From: B1Sed10-231 sp046483385
GTDB taxonomy: Bacteria; Planctomycetota; Brocadiia; SM23-32
NCBI GenBank assembly: GCA_046483385.1
Contig: JAWODG010000194.1
Location: forward strand, 1 to 64,000
Direction: 5' to 3'
Length of the DNA: 64,000 nucleotides
In this document: positions 43,624 to 51,713 of the stretch, in pieces
How the letters are laid out: every line of letters begins with the position of its first letter
Position numbering within the stretch: position 1 is the first letter of the stretch
Position numbers and translations under genes: made by a program
The notes under the pieces: model-generated
What the model saw: the letters and a program-made list of their open reading frames with translations, nothing else
The model's database searches: none
What the model was told of the DNA's origin: nothing

Positions 43624-43726
43624 ACGGCGCTCCTTCTGACATCAGCAGTCGCGGGAAACGGTGCTGTTGGCTGCGCGATGAGTCGACCGAGGAGGGCGTC
43701 TCAAGCGGCACGCAACGGAAAGAGGT

Positions 43727-43755
43727 ATGGTATGAGGCGCCTTCTCTTGTGTCAA
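43727..43755 (-). promoter_or_regulatory. Promoter of the hydrogenase operon
   Basis: TTGACA (43750-43755), 17 bases, TACCAT (43727-43732) on the minus strand, with about 100 bases of leader before hydB. Apart from the possible promoter at 43865-43893, I see no regulator-type palindrome in the 43624-43946 gap. Confidence 0.7.
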
Positions 43756-43864
43756 ATGGAGCGGAGCTTACCGGCGCGAAGAACGGCCTAAAAATGTATT
43801 ATTGCTTGCGGGGAAGTCCCCTCGCTCCTTCTCATCCGTCCCGGTGGCCCGTGCGGACGGATGT

Positions 43865-43893
43865 TTGATTCCGCACAAGGGGCCGGATAGTGT
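43865..43893 (+). promoter_or_regulatory. Possible promoter of the 43947-45203 gene set
   Basis: TTGATT (43865-43870), 17 bases, TAGTGT (43888-43893). The match is moderate, but the same -10 hexamer follows a good -35 at 8889-8917. Confidence 0.35.
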
Positions 43894-43946
43894 AGGAAGT
43901 GGGCTTGTTCTGAATCCTTTCGTCCCGCAGATAAGGTCATACAGAT

Positions 43947-44426
43947 ATGGCGAAAGCAATCTTGTTCGCTCCGTCTGATGAAGTCATTGACAGTTCAATC
44001 GGGGCTCGACAGTATGTCCGGCGCTGCGGCAGAAGGCTGGAGCTGGAGCGGCATGGTTACCACGACGCCGCCGATGACCTGAGCGCCGCCGCGGAGGCGG
44101 ACTCCGTGGCCGTCCTGACCGGCCTGAGCGCGCTGGAGCTGGAAAGCGGCTACATGGAGATGGAACTGGACACCGTCTTCGAACCCCAGGAACTGCTGGG
44201 CAAGCTGCGGGACAGCCTGCCGGAGGACTTCCCCATCGTCGCCGTGGTGGACGACGCCTATTCGGACTACATCACGGCCAGCTACCTGAAGGCCGGGGCG
44301 TCGGCGGTGGTGGGCACCAGCGGGGCGCTGTTCGGAGTGGTCACGTCGCGACTGCGCACGTGGACCGACATCCTGCCGTACATCAACGCTTACGAGTCCG
44401 TGCAACGGGAAAGGAGTCGCCAATGA
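43947..44426 (+). CDS. Hypothetical protein, divergent from the hydrogenase operon
   Basis: I do not recognise this acidic 159-residue protein. It has no signal or membrane segment. The C-terminal half (FPIVAVVDDAYSDYITASYLKAGASAVVGT) looks like the last strands of a receiver or other Rossmann-like domain, although no phosphoacceptor Asp can be placed with confidence. AAGG lies eight bases before the ATG. It overlaps the next gene by four bases (ATGA), so the two proteins probably work together. Confidence 0.65.
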   Translation: MAKAILFAPSDEVIDSSIGARQYVRRCGRRLELERHGYHDAADDLSAAAEADSVAVLTGLSALELESGYMEMELDTVFEPQELLGKLRDSLPEDFPIVAVVDDAYSDYITASYLKAGASAVVGTSGALFGVVTSRLRTWTDILPYINAYESVQRERSRQ

Positions 44427-44977
44427 GAGTCCTCATCTTCGCGTCGAGCCCCAACAAGGACGGCCTGACGGCCGAGTGCGCCCAGGCTGCCCTGAAGGGC
44501 ATTACAGACGTCGGCCCCGAGGCCGAGATCGTGTGGCTGAACGACCGTGACATCGGCCTGTGCGAGGCGTGCAACCGCGGCTGGGGCACCTGCCGCGAAG
44601 AACACGTCTGCCAGACGCAGGACGGGTTCCAGAGCCTGCACGCGGAGGTGAACGATGCCGACGGTTACGTGCTGGTGAATCCCGTGTATTTCGGGGAACT
44701 TTCCGAGTCGGCAAAGACCTTCTTCGACCGGCTGCGTCGGTGCGAGGCCACGCGGGGGGAGGACTCCGGGCTGGCCGGCAAACCGGCGCTGGGTGTGGCG
44801 GCGGCCGGTGGCAGCGGTCGCGGCACGGTGAGCTGCCTGGAGCAGATGGAGCGGCTCTTCTCCCATCTCCGATGCAGCATCGCGGACCTCATCACAGTGA
44901 CCCAGCGCAGCCGGCCGTACAAACCGGATGCCGTCCGGCGGGCGGCCCGCCGAATGGCTGAATCTATCCAGCAGTGA
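44423..44977 (+). CDS. Iron-sulfur flavoprotein-like NADPH-dependent FMN reductase
   Basis: A flavodoxin-fold protein of 184 residues. MRVLIFASSPNKDGLTAECAQ is the FMN-phosphate loop, followed by CEACNRGWGTCREEHVC, the Cys cluster typical of iron-sulfur flavoproteins, and GYVLVNPVYFGELSESAKTFFDRL, which surrounds the flavin. It probably moves electrons between a reduced carrier and an acceptor. AAAGGAG stands six bases before the ATG, and the gene is coupled to its upstream neighbour. Its place opposite the hydrogenase suggests, but does not prove, a redox link. Confidence 0.85.
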   Translation: MRVLIFASSPNKDGLTAECAQAALKGITDVGPEAEIVWLNDRDIGLCEACNRGWGTCREEHVCQTQDGFQSLHAEVNDADGYVLVNPVYFGELSESAKTFFDRLRRCEATRGEDSGLAGKPALGVAAAGGSGRGTVSCLEQMERLFSHLRCSIADLITVTQRSRPYKPDAVRRAARRMAESIQQ

Positions 44978-44999
44978 GGGACCATAAGGAGGGGGACGC

Positions 45000-45203
45000 T
45001 TGAGCAACGAAAGGGAAGCTGAGCAGGAAATCCGGAAGGCGCGAATCGGGGAAGAGTTCCGCATCTGCCCCGAGTGCGGCTACGAGAGGGGTTTCCACAA
45101 CATGTTCCGGCCGTCGGAAAACGACGGCGTGTTGAACTGGTACTTCATCTGTCCGAACTGCGGGACCCGGTTCGACGTCGGCCTGACCGTGACCCGGGGT
45201 TGA
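45000..45203 (+). CDS. Small zinc-ribbon protein
   Basis: A 67-residue protein with two knuckles, CPECGYERG and CPNCGTRF, about 30 residues apart, forming one zinc ribbon. The start is TTG, fixed by an AAGGAGGGGG ribosome site just upstream. It is the last of three plus-strand genes and ends at a hairpin. Function is unknown. Confidence 0.75.
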   Translation: MSNEREAEQEIRKARIGEEFRICPECGYERGFHNMFRPSENDGVLNWYFICPNCGTRFDVGLTVTRG

Positions 45204-45211
45204 GACAGGAT

Positions 45212-45252
45212 CAGGGACGACCCGCGGTGCGTGAGGTCCGCCCGCGTCCCTG
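45212..45252. terminator. Bidirectional hairpin between convergent genes
   Basis: CAGGGACG (45212-45219) pairs perfectly with CGTCCCTG (45245-45252), and the loop has further GC pairing. It separates the zinc-ribbon gene from the convergent GH gene. There is no clear T-run. Confidence 0.5.
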
Positions 45253-45255
45253 TCG

Positions 45256-47442
45256 TCAGTAAGCTATGTGATAGTAGAGCGTGGCGTATTCCGCCCCGAT
45301 GGCGAAGCGGGCGCCCTCCGGCTGCTTCTCCACCGGCAGCAGAACGTCCGTTTCCCTGCCGACGTGATCGAGTGCACTCACTGCCGGAGAGCCCCCGCGT
45401 TTCAGGGTTATGACGGCCTGCACCGGCTCAAGGAGGATGGGCGCCTCCCCGACCTCGAGCACCTCCGTCCCGTCCTCGCTGTAGACCATGCCGGTGTCGC
45501 GCGCGCGCGCGAGACAGGTAACCAGGACCGAGCGCGAGTGGGCGATATCCTGCCCGGGTTCCAAGGCCGTGATGAAAAGGCTCACGAACTCCGTCTCCGG
45601 TTCGATGATAGCGTCGCCGAGCGCCACGCGCTTGCCCCCGGCGAAGCCGACGACCGCCTGAGTGCCGGGGGTGTCCACGGTGAAGTAGCCCCTCCCGCGT
45701 GTGTTCCACTGGAGTTGGCCCGTGTTGGCCGTAACGGCCCCCATCTGCTCGTCGCGCCATGAGGCCGCACTGACAAACTCGCTCTCCTCGGGCTCCTCGC
45801 AGAAGCGTATCAGCACCGGTCCGGCGGCCAGCGCCTCTCGCGGCGTGGCGCCGCCGAAGCGCTTAATGTCACCTTCCTGCTCCACGGTCTCCTCGACGCC
45901 GATCCGTCCCTCCCCCAGCGACGAGAAGCTGACTTTGCGAACGGCCACGGGCTCGCCTTCCCGAACGTCGCCGCGATAGACCATGCGGGCCAGGGCGGGG
46001 TACTGGCCGATCTGGGTGGGCGAGTCCACGTTGTAGACCCACGGCGCCTCGATGGTCGGGGTGAAGTGGTCGTAGTTGGTGGCGAATGAGTAGGAGGCGT
46101 CCCATCCCTGCAGGCCAAGCCCATAAGCGGCCACGATGGGCGGCCCCTCGGCGACCCATTCATTGGGTATCAGGCTCATCCATTCCGAGAGGGCGAACGG
46201 GCGGCCGTCAACCTGCTGCATGCCCGAGCTCAGCAGTCCGGAACCGGGCCGCTCCACCATGGCCCGCGTGGCCACCTTGCCGGGCTGCAGCCTGTGGCCG
46301 GTGGAGCCGCCGAAGTAGTTGTGGCGGTCGATGATGCCCACCAGGGCGTCCGAGCGCAGGTTCAGCAGGTGGGTGATGCCGGAGCCGGCCTGCCAGCATG
46401 AGCTGACCAGCGGGCCCCGGTAGCCGGTATCGCGGATACACTCGGCGAACCGGGCGTAGAAGCTGTTTTGCGTCTCGTGAAGGAAAAGAACCTGGTCCAG
46501 CAGCCGTGCCCGCTCCGGGTTGTCCTCGGTCAACTTCTCAGGCGCGTAATGCTCGTGGGACGGGGCCGGGTAGACGTCATCTTCATCCAGTCTCTCGCCG
46601 CGTAGCGCGTCCGTTCCCCAGGCTTCCTGCAGCCGGGCATGGCCGCCGTAGCGCAGTCGGAGCCATTCGCAGAACATCTTGCACAGCAGGCGCTTATAGG
46701 TAGGGCAGTGCTCGACGGCCGCCTCGGTGGCGCCCCAGAAGATGTCGTCCTCGTTCTGCATCTCAACGAAAGCCAGCGCCGGGTCCTCACCGTAGCGCAG
46801 TCCGGTGTAGGGGTTTCGGTGCTCCAGCAACTGCACGACGAGTTGCTGGTGGATCTCCTGAATGTCGCGGGCGAAGTTCACCAGACCGTGATCTCCCCAA
46901 CCCTTCGCCTCGTTCCAGGAGGCGATCTCCTCGTAGGCGAGCACGGTGTCGGCCTCTCCCGGCTGGATGCGGTGCCAGAAGATGGGCGACCAGCCGTAGT
47001 AGATGCCGCGGTCCCTGAGCTGGCGGGCGAAGTAGTCCATCCGGTCCAGCTTCTCCGGGTCCATGGTGATGGAGTCTTCGCCACCGATGGCGATGCCGGC
47101 CTCACCGGCGTAGGTGAACTTGTGGAACCGGACGCAGTTGACTCCGTACTTGGCCAGCTTGCGGGCCCAGCGCTCGGCCGTCCGGTTCTCAGAGGCGACG
47201 CGGGCGTTGCAGATGTTCGCCCCCCAGAACTTCACCGGCCGGCCGTCCTCGAAGGCGAAGTGCCCGTCGTGAATCTGGACGAAGCCGTGCCTGCCCGCGG
47301 GCGCCTCCAGCCAGGGTCCCGTGTCGATGATACTGGGGCTGAAGTCCTCCTCCGGCTCGAACGCAAACCAGTTCGTCGTATCGACGGCGGTCAGCAGGAT
47401 GGCGATGACCGCCGGCAGCATCACAGCCAGCGCGAGTCCCAT
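45256..47442 (-). CDS. Secreted clan GH-A-like glycoside hydrolase, paralogue 1
   Basis: A hydrophobic signal (LALAVMLPAVIAILLTAV) precedes a 728-residue protein. The conserved order is WFAFEPEEDFSPSIID, FWGANICNARVASENRTAERWARKLAKYGVNCVRFHK, FVEMQNEDDIFWG with the likely acid/base Glu, and FALSEWMSLIPNEW with the likely nucleophile Glu. A C-terminal beta domain follows. AAAGGAG seven bases before the ATG at 47442 fixes the start. It resembles the next gene over its whole length, and more distantly the GH at 35562. It may be a duplicated pair for one polysaccharide. Confidence 0.8.
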   Translation of the reverse strand: MGLALAVMLPAVIAILLTAVDTTNWFAFEPEEDFSPSIIDTGPWLEAPAGRHGFVQIHDGHFAFEDGRPVKFWGANICNARVASENRTAERWARKLAKYGVNCVRFHKFTYAGEAGIAIGGEDSITMDPEKLDRMDYFARQLRDRGIYYGWSPIFWHRIQPGEADTVLAYEEIASWNEAKGWGDHGLVNFARDIQEIHQQLVVQLLEHRNPYTGLRYGEDPALAFVEMQNEDDIFWGATEAAVEHCPTYKRLLCKMFCEWLRLRYGGHARLQEAWGTDALRGERLDEDDVYPAPSHEHYAPEKLTEDNPERARLLDQVLFLHETQNSFYARFAECIRDTGYRGPLVSSCWQAGSGITHLLNLRSDALVGIIDRHNYFGGSTGHRLQPGKVATRAMVERPGSGLLSSGMQQVDGRPFALSEWMSLIPNEWVAEGPPIVAAYGLGLQGWDASYSFATNYDHFTPTIEAPWVYNVDSPTQIGQYPALARMVYRGDVREGEPVAVRKVSFSSLGEGRIGVEETVEQEGDIKRFGGATPREALAAGPVLIRFCEEPEESEFVSAASWRDEQMGAVTANTGQLQWNTRGRGYFTVDTPGTQAVVGFAGGKRVALGDAIIEPETEFVSLFITALEPGQDIAHSRSVLVTCLARARDTGMVYSEDGTEVLEVGEAPILLEPVQAVITLKRGGSPAVSALDHVGRETDVLLPVEKQPEGARFAIGAEYATLYYHIAY

Positions 47443-47511
47443 GGCGTGACTCCTTTCCCCCTTTGCGGGGAGCACCCGACAGACGTCCGCTCGCCTTACA
47501 GGTCCCCCGAC

Positions 47512-49701
47512 TCAGAAAGCCACCTCATAGTAGATGGTACGGTAGCCGCGTCCGATGTGGAAGGTCGCGTCCCGCTCGTCGGCAGAGACGCTGGCTCGGA
47601 CGCCGGTCCGTCGGCCGACGTGGTCCAGCACGTGCACCGTCGGTTGCCCCCGGCCCTTGATGGTTATGGCCGCTTCGACGGGCTCCAGCATGATCGGCGC
47701 TTCCCCGACGTCGACCACTTCCGTTCCACTGCGATTGTACCGCATCCCGGAGTTGCGTGCCCTTGCCACCGCCGTGACCAGCAGGGACCCGCTCTGCGAG
47801 ATGGGCTTGTCCCGGTCCAGACTGGTGACGAACAGGCTCTGGAAGGGCGTCCGCGGCTCGATGACGACGTCGCCGAGCTCGATACGCTTGCCCCCGGAGA
47901 AGCCGACAGCGGCCTGTGTTCCCGGTGTATCCACCGTGAAGTAGCCATGCCCGGCGTAGTCCCACGCGAGCTGGCCGGTGGTGGAGGTGATACGCTTCGC
48001 CTCGCGGTCCCAGTAGCGGCCGAAATCGATCTGCTCGTAAGGTTGCGGCTCCTCGCAGAACCGCACCAGCACCCGGCCGATGGCCAGTGCCTCGGACGGC
48101 GTCTGCCCCTCGAAGGTCTTGACGTCCCCTTCCTGCACGACTTCCTCGGAGAATCCCAGTTCGCCTTCCCGCAGACTGGGGATGTGGACCTTGCGGATGG
48201 CCGCCGCGGCCCCCTCTTCGACATCTCCCCGGTAGACCATGCGCGCGAGAGCCGGGTACTGGCTCATCTGGGTGGGGGAGTCGGCGTTGTAAACCCACGG
48301 GGCCTGGATGGTGGGCGTGAAGTGGTCGTAGTTCGTGCCGAACGAATAGGAGGCGTCCCATCCCTGCAGCCCCAGCCCGTAAACGGCGATGAGGGGCGGG
48401 CCCTCGGCAACGCACTGGTTCGGTATCAGGCTCATCCATTCCGACAGCGCGAAGGGGCGGTCTTCCACCTGCTGCATGCCGGAGCCCAGGAGCCCGCTGC
48501 CCGGCTCGGCGACCATGGCGCCGGTCTTGACGTTCCCCTTGCGAAGGCGATGCCCGGTGCCGCCGCCGAAGTAGTTGTGCCGGTCGATGATACCCACGCG
48601 GGCGTCGGAGTGGAGGTTGTAGAAGTGAGAGACGCCGGAGCCGGCCTGCCAGCAGGAGCCGACCAGCGGGCCGCGATAGCCGGTGGCCCGTATGGCCTGA
48701 GTGAACCTGTCGTAGAACTTGTTCTGCGTCTCGTAGAGAAAGCGGGCCGTGTCCAGCAGGCGCTTCCGCTGGTTGGACTTGGTGCGCAGGCCGTCAGAGC
48801 CGTACCACCAGGGGTGGGCGACCGGGTAGATGTTCTCGCGGTCCAGGTGTTCCGTCACGCCCTTCTGGTACTCACCGTTGTCGAAAGCCTTCTCGCCCCA
48901 GGCTTCCGCCAGGGCCTCGTGGCTGCCATACTTGTCCTTCAGCCACCGGCTGAACTGGTTGCAGAACAGCTTCCGGTAGGTGGGGCAGGCGTCAACGGCG
49001 CTCTTGGTACTGCCGAAGAAGATGTCGTCCTCGTTCTGGAACTCGATGAAGGCCAGCGCCGGGTCTTCGGCATAGGTAAGACCGGTGTAGGGATTGCGGT
49101 GGTTCAGGAGGTTCCGCGTCAACTCGATGTTGAGTTCCTGCAGGTCGGGGGCGAAGTTCACCAGCCCCGTCGTGCTGCGATTGGCCACCTCATCGTAGGC
49201 CAGCAGGCGAGAGCGGTCGGCGGGCGAGACCCGATGACCGTAGATGTGCGACCAGCCGTAGTAGATGCCTCGCTCACGAAGCTGCGCCACGAAGTAGTCC
49301 ATCCGGTCCATGAACTCCGGGTCCAGCGCGGTGGACGGGCCGCCCTTCTTGACGGCCTCGCCGAAGTCCGTCCACTTGTGGAATCGGATGCAGTTGACGC
49401 CGTACTTTGCCAGGCGCCGTGCCCAGCGGTCGGCCGTCTGTCGGTCGGAGCCCGGTCTGGCGTCGCAGATATTCGAGCCCCAGAACTTGACGGCGGTGCC
49501 GTCCTCGAAGACGAACCGGTCCCCTTGTATCTGGACGTATCCGTGCTTGCCGGCCGGCGCGTCCAGCCAGTCGGAGGTGTCGATGACGCTGGGGCTGAAG
49601 TCTTCGTTCGGTTGAAAGGCGAACCAGTGGGAGGGAACCTGACCAAACGCCGCAGAACACGTCAACACCAACGCAGCAAACAGGAAGCTCAGTTTCTTCA
49701 C
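47512..49701 (-). CDS. Secreted clan GH-A-like glycoside hydrolase, paralogue 2
   Basis: The signal peptide (KKLSFLFAALVLTCSAAFG) follows a GTG start; an upstream ATG would add 28 residues without similarity. The 729-residue chain keeps the same markers as its neighbour: WFAFQPNEDFSPSVID, FWGSNICDARPGSDRQTADRWARRLAKYGVNCIRFHKW, FIEFQNEDDIFFG (acid/base Glu) and FALSEWMSLIPNQC (nucleophile Glu). The two genes are 69 bases apart on the same strand, which points to a tandem duplication. Confidence 0.8.
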   Translation of the reverse strand: MKKLSFLFAALVLTCSAAFGQVPSHWFAFQPNEDFSPSVIDTSDWLDAPAGKHGYVQIQGDRFVFEDGTAVKFWGSNICDARPGSDRQTADRWARRLAKYGVNCIRFHKWTDFGEAVKKGGPSTALDPEFMDRMDYFVAQLRERGIYYGWSHIYGHRVSPADRSRLLAYDEVANRSTTGLVNFAPDLQELNIELTRNLLNHRNPYTGLTYAEDPALAFIEFQNEDDIFFGSTKSAVDACPTYRKLFCNQFSRWLKDKYGSHEALAEAWGEKAFDNGEYQKGVTEHLDRENIYPVAHPWWYGSDGLRTKSNQRKRLLDTARFLYETQNKFYDRFTQAIRATGYRGPLVGSCWQAGSGVSHFYNLHSDARVGIIDRHNYFGGGTGHRLRKGNVKTGAMVAEPGSGLLGSGMQQVEDRPFALSEWMSLIPNQCVAEGPPLIAVYGLGLQGWDASYSFGTNYDHFTPTIQAPWVYNADSPTQMSQYPALARMVYRGDVEEGAAAAIRKVHIPSLREGELGFSEEVVQEGDVKTFEGQTPSEALAIGRVLVRFCEEPQPYEQIDFGRYWDREAKRITSTTGQLAWDYAGHGYFTVDTPGTQAAVGFSGGKRIELGDVVIEPRTPFQSLFVTSLDRDKPISQSGSLLVTAVARARNSGMRYNRSGTEVVDVGEAPIMLEPVEAAITIKGRGQPTVHVLDHVGRRTGVRASVSADERDATFHIGRGYRTIYYEVAF

Positions 49702-49816
49702 GACTTTTTCTTTCCCTGAAAGGGACGAAGGAACGCCCGCAAGTATGGGCTGTCGCCGACCGGGCGTCAAGGTCGTGAAGGGCATCAGGGGGGAAGCACG
49801 CGCCGGCGAGCGGCGG

Positions 49817-50893
49817 TCAGGCGGGTACTGTGTCGTTGTACCAGACGTCGATCTGGTAGTCCGTCCGGCTGTAGGGCTTGCCCACGATGTCGGGCAGCCC
49901 GTTGCCGGTCAGGTCTCCGACCTTTGCCTCGTGCGTGGCGATACCCTCCTGTATGAGGACTTCCCGAAAGCTTCCCTCACCCTCGTTGAGGTAAACGAAC
50001 ATGCGGGGGTCGGGGTTCTTGCCCAGGCCCATCTCCGCGACGAAGATGTCCGGCAGGCCGTTTCCGTTGAAGTCGGCGACGGCCAGGCTGTGCGGATGGA
50101 ACAGGTCGTCCCGCAGCACCGTCATGCGCCAGTCGGGCGGGGCGAACCACGCCAGTCGTCCGGGGTCGCTTTCCCCTTCGCAAAGGACTATCTCGAGCTG
50201 CCCGTCGCCGTCCAGATCAAAGGGGATGACGCGCGTCATGACGAAGTCCGGGGCCACGGGTTCCTCCCGCCACGTGCCTCCCCCTGAGGCCGGATGGAAG
50301 ATGTAGGGACCGGCAAGGACCTCGTTGCGGCCGTCGCCGTCGACGTCGGCCACGGCGATGCCTTCTATGTTTTCGTAGCCCTCCGCGATGAGGTGGCAGT
50401 AGTCGGGGGGCCACGGGGAGGCGGTGGGGTCGGGCGGGATGTCGTAGTAGGCGACGATCCCGCTGGCCCGCACGGGGAAGACCAGTTCGGGTTCGCCGTC
50501 CCCGTCAACGTCGCCGAACGTCTGGTCGTGGTAGTTGAGGAACCGGTTCTCGATGACCCGCCGCGTCCACGGGCCGGCGGGGTCTTCCGGGCATTCAAAC
50601 CACCAGAGTTCGGTCTCGGGCTGCTGCTGGCCCGCCACTAAGTCCAGTCGGTCGTTGCCCGTGATGTCCGCCACGGCACCGCCGGCCTCCAGCAGGGGCG
50701 CCGCTGCCATGTCGTGACGCTCCCAAGACGGGTTCTCATACCAGAACAGGTTCGCGTCACCGTTGCGGCAGCCGATGACGACGTCGTTGCGCCCGTCGCC
50801 GTTGACGTCGGCGATCAGAGTGACGTCGTGCAGACAGCCCGGCGGCTCGGCGTCGATCAGCTCGTGGCGAAACTCCAGCCTCCCGTCCGGCAT
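49817..50893 (-). CDS. FG-GAP/VCBS-repeat beta-propeller protein
   Basis: At least five repeats of the calcium-binding pattern DxNGDGxxD are visible: DVNGDGRNDVVIG, DVDGDGEPELVF, DVDGDGRNEVLAG, DLDGDGQLEIVL and DFNGNGLPDIFV, together forming a propeller. At 358 residues the protein has no signal peptide, which is odd for a family that is usually extracellular. Either the start is further upstream or the protein is cytoplasmic. It probably binds rather than cleaves. It lies between a GyrI-like gene and the GH pair. Confidence 0.75.
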   Translation of the reverse strand: MPDGRLEFRHELIDAEPPGCLHDVTLIADVNGDGRNDVVIGCRNGDANLFWYENPSWERHDMAAAPLLEAGGAVADITGNDRLDLVAGQQQPETELWWFECPEDPAGPWTRRVIENRFLNYHDQTFGDVDGDGEPELVFPVRASGIVAYYDIPPDPTASPWPPDYCHLIAEGYENIEGIAVADVDGDGRNEVLAGPYIFHPASGGGTWREEPVAPDFVMTRVIPFDLDGDGQLEIVLCEGESDPGRLAWFAPPDWRMTVLRDDLFHPHSLAVADFNGNGLPDIFVAEMGLGKNPDPRMFVYLNEGEGSFREVLIQEGIATHEAKVGDLTGNGLPDIVGKPYSRTDYQIDVWYNDTVPA

Positions 50894-50923
50894 GCCGCTC
50901 TCCGCTTCAAGAGGAGGTGAGCG

Positions 50924-51400
50924 TCACTCCTCGGCTTTCTGCACGGGCACCTGGACCTCAGTGACGTACTCCTGCGGGTTGTCGCTGTGGCCGTACATCG
51001 TCAGGAACACTTCGCGGGTGGGCATGTCCTCGATGTACTCGTAGCCGTTCTCCTCCATCCAGCCGAAGATCTCCTCATAGACCTCCGGGATGCTGCTGTA
51101 GGGGCCCTCGTGGACGGCGTAGGCGACGGTGACCTCGGGCAGCTCCTTGCGCTCGAACTCCGCCTCGGGCTCGCACGCCTCCTCGATGGGCATGCAAACC
51201 TCCGCCCGCTGCTCATCCTCCGGGACGGTGCCCGGCTCGTCATAGTAGAGGCCCAGCGGCGGGGAGCTGTGGGGATGCCCCACGCGCAGCAGCCAGGAGA
51301 ACAGGTGGTCCAGCTTGTCCTGGGTCTGATCGTAGGAGCCGGTGAAGGGCAGGCTCATCACTTCCATCGCGGGCACTTCTTTGACGTCGACTTCCGGCAT
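50924..51400 (-). CDS. GyrI-like small-molecule-binding protein
   Basis: The 158-residue protein matches the GyrI-like/AraC effector-binding fold. Markers are VPAMEVMSLPFTGSYDQTQDKLDHLFSWL at the N-terminus, PPLGLYYDEPGTVPEDEQRAEVCMPI in the middle, and LPEVTVAYAVHEGPYSSIPEVYEEIFGWMEENGY near the end. Such domains bind hydrophobic ligands. There is no DNA-binding domain here. GAGGAGGAG five bases before the ATG at 51400 fixes the start. Confidence 0.85.
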   Translation of the reverse strand: MPEVDVKEVPAMEVMSLPFTGSYDQTQDKLDHLFSWLLRVGHPHSSPPLGLYYDEPGTVPEDEQRAEVCMPIEEACEPEAEFERKELPEVTVAYAVHEGPYSSIPEVYEEIFGWMEENGYEYIEDMPTREVFLTMYGHSDNPQEYVTEVQVPVQKAEE

Positions 51401-51459
51401 GAACTCCTCCTCACGTGTTGTCTCGCGGAAAGGGGATGTCTGCAAGGACAAGGCCATTT

Positions 51460-51488
51460 TTCTTATCACGACCCGCCCGCCGTGTCAA
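51460..51488 (-). promoter_or_regulatory. Promoter of the GyrI-like gene
   Basis: TTGACA (51483-51488), 17 bases, TAAGAA (51460-51465) on the minus strand, close to the start at 51400. Transcription would begin within a few tens of bases of the start codon. Confidence 0.6.
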
Positions 51489-51637
51489 GCGGGAGGGACG
51501 TTTCGCGGCAGCCCGGAGAGGGCGAACAGCGGTCAGAGACTCAAGTGCGGAGGACCGCGCCCCATGGCGGGCGTCGCCTGTCGGACTGGAGAACGTGCAT
51601 CGGAGGCGGGGCGCGCCGCTCATGCGGCGGGGTGGGA

Positions 51638-51667
51638 TTGCTTTCAGCCGGGCCGTTTACTTACAAT
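51638..51667 (+). promoter_or_regulatory. Promoter of ftsK
   Basis: TTGCTT (51638-51643), 18 bases, TACAAT (51662-51667), shortly before the ftsK ATG at 51714. The 51401-51713 gap contains this and the divergent GyrI-like promoter and nothing else I recognise. Confidence 0.55.
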
Positions 51668-51713
51668 GCTTTAGCATCCGGTGGCATTGGCTGAAGCAGC
51701 GAGTGAAGCCCTT

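Noticed and set aside
46639..49719. Plus-strand open frame of more than 1,000 codons
   Set aside because: It is antisense to two clear glycoside hydrolase genes, crosses the gap between them, and its composition is that of a mirror frame.
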